Source of the DNA: Marinicella marina | GTDB taxonomy: Bacteria; Pseudomonadota; Gammaproteobacteria; Xanthomonadales; Marinicellaceae | Direction of reading: 5' to 3' | Assembly: GCF_030065545.1 (NCBI RefSeq) | Contig: NZ_JASJNC010000004.1 | Span: 62,001 to 126,000, forward strand | DNA: 64,000 nucleotides | Part shown: in pieces, positions 63,201 to 64,000 of the stretch | Position numbering within the stretch: the stretch's first letter is position 1 | Layout of the letters: the number at the start of each line of letters is the position of its first letter | Translations under genes and position numbers: made by a program | The notes under the pieces: generated by a model | Told to the model about the DNA's origin: nothing | Seen by the model: the letters and a program-made list of their open reading frames with translations, nothing else | Databases searched by the model: none

Positions 63201-63436
63201 ATACTGAGGTGATGTGTTTGCGCACCATCGCTGTAAACTGCCCGGATCAGCTGTGATATATCGTTGTACTGCCAATGATTCAATTGACCGGCCAAAACTG
63301 CCTCAGTGGCTTTGAACACCATTTCTTCAGTGAAATGTTGTTGTAATTGACCGGCTGGTCCTTTCAAGCTGATGGGTGTTTTAAACATGTAATGGGTTGT
63401 GTGTTGTTTGGGCAAAAATCTATAACAGCCGTTCAT
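60293..63436 (-). CDS. SWIM-domain SNF2-family DNA-dependent ATPase
   Basis: 1047 residues. The N-terminal part has a SWIM zinc finger ([15 protein letters not shown], near residue 95). The C-terminal half is the SNF2 motor: Walker A [20 protein letters not shown] (near residue 605), [26 protein letters not shown] with the DEAQ box, [21 protein letters not shown], then helicase-C with [13 protein letters not shown] and [20 protein letters not shown] plus [10 protein letters not shown]. Bacterial members remodel protein-DNA or RNA-polymerase complexes; the target is unknown. An internal ATG ([10 protein letters not shown], residue 17) is an alternative start. Confidence 0.93.
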   Translation of the reverse strand: [1047 protein letters not shown]

Positions 63437-63623
63437 TATATGACAGCCGGATTTGATATTTGTGAATATCAGAAAGAATTATGAAAAAGGATGATGTGTG
63501 ATGATTAAAGACAGTTTTTTAGTCAATTGACTGGAATTCAGTTGCTGACTGAAACACCACACACACCGCTCTACACACTCACATGAAGGGATAGAGCGAT
63601 GTGTTTTTTAATGATAAACCAGC
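63437..63623. other. 187-base gap with several short palindromes
   Basis: AGTCAATTGACT (63521-63532) is a perfect 12-base palindrome; TTCAGT (63537-63542) pairs with ACTGAA (63548-63553); and the hairpin at 63561-63604 follows. Both flanking genes are on the minus strand. No reading frame of note is visible. Confidence 0.5.
63561..63609 (+). terminator. Orphan plus-strand terminator
   Basis: ACACACCGCTCTA (63561-63573) pairs with TAGAGCGATGTGT (63592-63604) at 12 of 13 positions around an 18-base loop, and six T follow (63604-63609). On the minus strand the hairpin is preceded by A-run but not followed by T, so it does not suit proC. No plus-strand gene ends here. Confidence 0.5.
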
Positions 63624-64000
63624 TCAGTCAAATTCTTTAGACAAAGTAACCGAGCGCTCGTTGGCAGCATGGACAGCTTGTTCTATGGTTTGGTCAATCT
63701 TAGAAGCAGCGAAACTGTCCAATGCGGCTGCGGTGGTACCATTGGGTGATGTCACTCGGTCTTTTAATTGGGTCAGGCTTTCAGGGCTGCGTTCTGCCAA
63801 CAAGGCTGCACCAATGGCGGTTTTTTTGGTCAGTAAAGCGGCATCTTCTGCACTCAAACCCAGTTTCTCAGCGGCTTGTTGTAAGTATTCCATAAACATG
63901 AAGAAATAAGCCGGGCCACTGCCTGAAAGTGCTGTGACTGCATCAATCTTGTATTCATCTTTGACCCAGATTGAGGTACCCACTGCATCCATGACTTGTT
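63624..64000 (-). CDS. proC: Pyrroline-5-carboxylate reductase, C-terminal part (runs off window)
   Basis: The C-terminal 125 residues or so are visible. The family signature is clear: KIDAVTALSGSGPAYFFMFMEYLQQAAEKLGLS, followed by SPESLTQLKDRVTSPNGTTAAAL, the ProC dimer/active-site helix block. It performs the final NADPH-dependent step of proline synthesis. The start lies beyond 64000. Confidence 0.96.
   Translation of the reverse strand, partial: QVMDAVGTSIWVKDEYKIDAVTALSGSGPAYFFMFMEYLQQAAEKLGLSAEDAALLTKKTAIGAALLAERSPESLTQLKDRVTSPNGTTAAALDSFAASKIDQTIEQAVHAANERSVTLSKEFD

Noticed and set aside
1-64000. tRNA, rRNA, CRISPR array, insertion sequence or prophage
   Set aside because: No cloverleaf, regular spacer repeat, transposase, integrase or phage structural gene was found by reading both strands.

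Overview
The window looks like a chromosomal segment of a free-living, respiratory gammaproteobacterium with a moderately AT-rich genome (roughly 40-43 % GC by eye). Supporting genes are MetJ, MsrPQ, a 180-kDa-type NAD-glutamate dehydrogenase, azurin, quinone-linked PyrD, an ETF operon and the phenylalanine hydroxylase pair PhhA/PhhB. Several secreted proteins carry a short motif ending in F-E or F-D (for example LIYLNGFE at a C-terminus), a style I associate with marine Marinicella- or Wenzhouxiangella-like bacteria. That placement is inference. I see no rRNA, tRNA, CRISPR array, prophage or insertion sequence. Nearly all the sequence is coding.

Layout. 1-5.2 kb (minus strand): a tight directon of trpS, an unknown membrane protein, an alkyltransferase-like protein, pepP, an amidohydrolase, and the start of a choice-of-anchor-B-like secreted protein. 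5.3-10.3 kb: a small secreted protein, metJ, an MBL-fold lipoprotein, an unknown exported protein, topoisomerase IB and an aldehyde dehydrogenase. 10.5-18.4 kb: a propeller/GGDEF sensor, cvfB-serC, and msrP-msrQ-thrE-like. 18.6-21.9 kb: a 957-residue Asp-box exoprotein and hslR. 21.9-29.0 kb (minus strand): a surface-sugar directon of sulfotransferase, rfbBACD, manC, an IMPase-family phosphatase and cysQ, closed by a terminator. 29.2-34.0 kb: an unknown secreted protein, then etfB-etfA-ALDH7 ending at a strong terminator and an inverted pair of REP-like palindromes. 34.2-40.5 kb: a CPBP protease, pyrD-murB, three small cytochromes c, an SDR, a BLUF photoreceptor and azurin. 40.7-51.1 kb: the giant GDH, a GST, and an ArsR-methyltransferase fusion (SahR type) next to metH. 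51.2-58.4 kb: a beta-helix exoprotein, a YfcC transporter, a LasA/beta-lytic-type M23 peptidase, MATE, a gamma-carbonic-anhydrase-like protein and an unknown exported protein. 58.5-64 kb: phhA-phhB with a divergent Lrp regulator, a SWIM/SNF2 ATPase and the end of proC.

How the genes fit together. Two methionine regulators, MetJ and a SahR-like protein, lie in the same window, and each has a candidate operator touching its own start codon. The sugar directon can make dTDP-L-rhamnose and GDP-mannose. It also pairs a PAPS-dependent sulfotransferase with CysQ, the enzyme that removes the PAP by-product, which suggests a sulfated surface glycan or glycolipid. Amino-acid catabolism is well represented (GDH, PhhAB, ALDH7, SSADH-like, PepP). 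Small electron carriers (three cytochromes c, azurin, ETF) cluster in the middle third.

The least explained items are the shared F-E/F-D tag on exported proteins, an orphan plus-strand terminator at 63.6 kb that implies an unannotated transcript, and several exported or membrane proteins of no family I recognise. I did not find an obvious new multi-gene defence or biosynthetic system; the tag is my best candidate for something undescribed.
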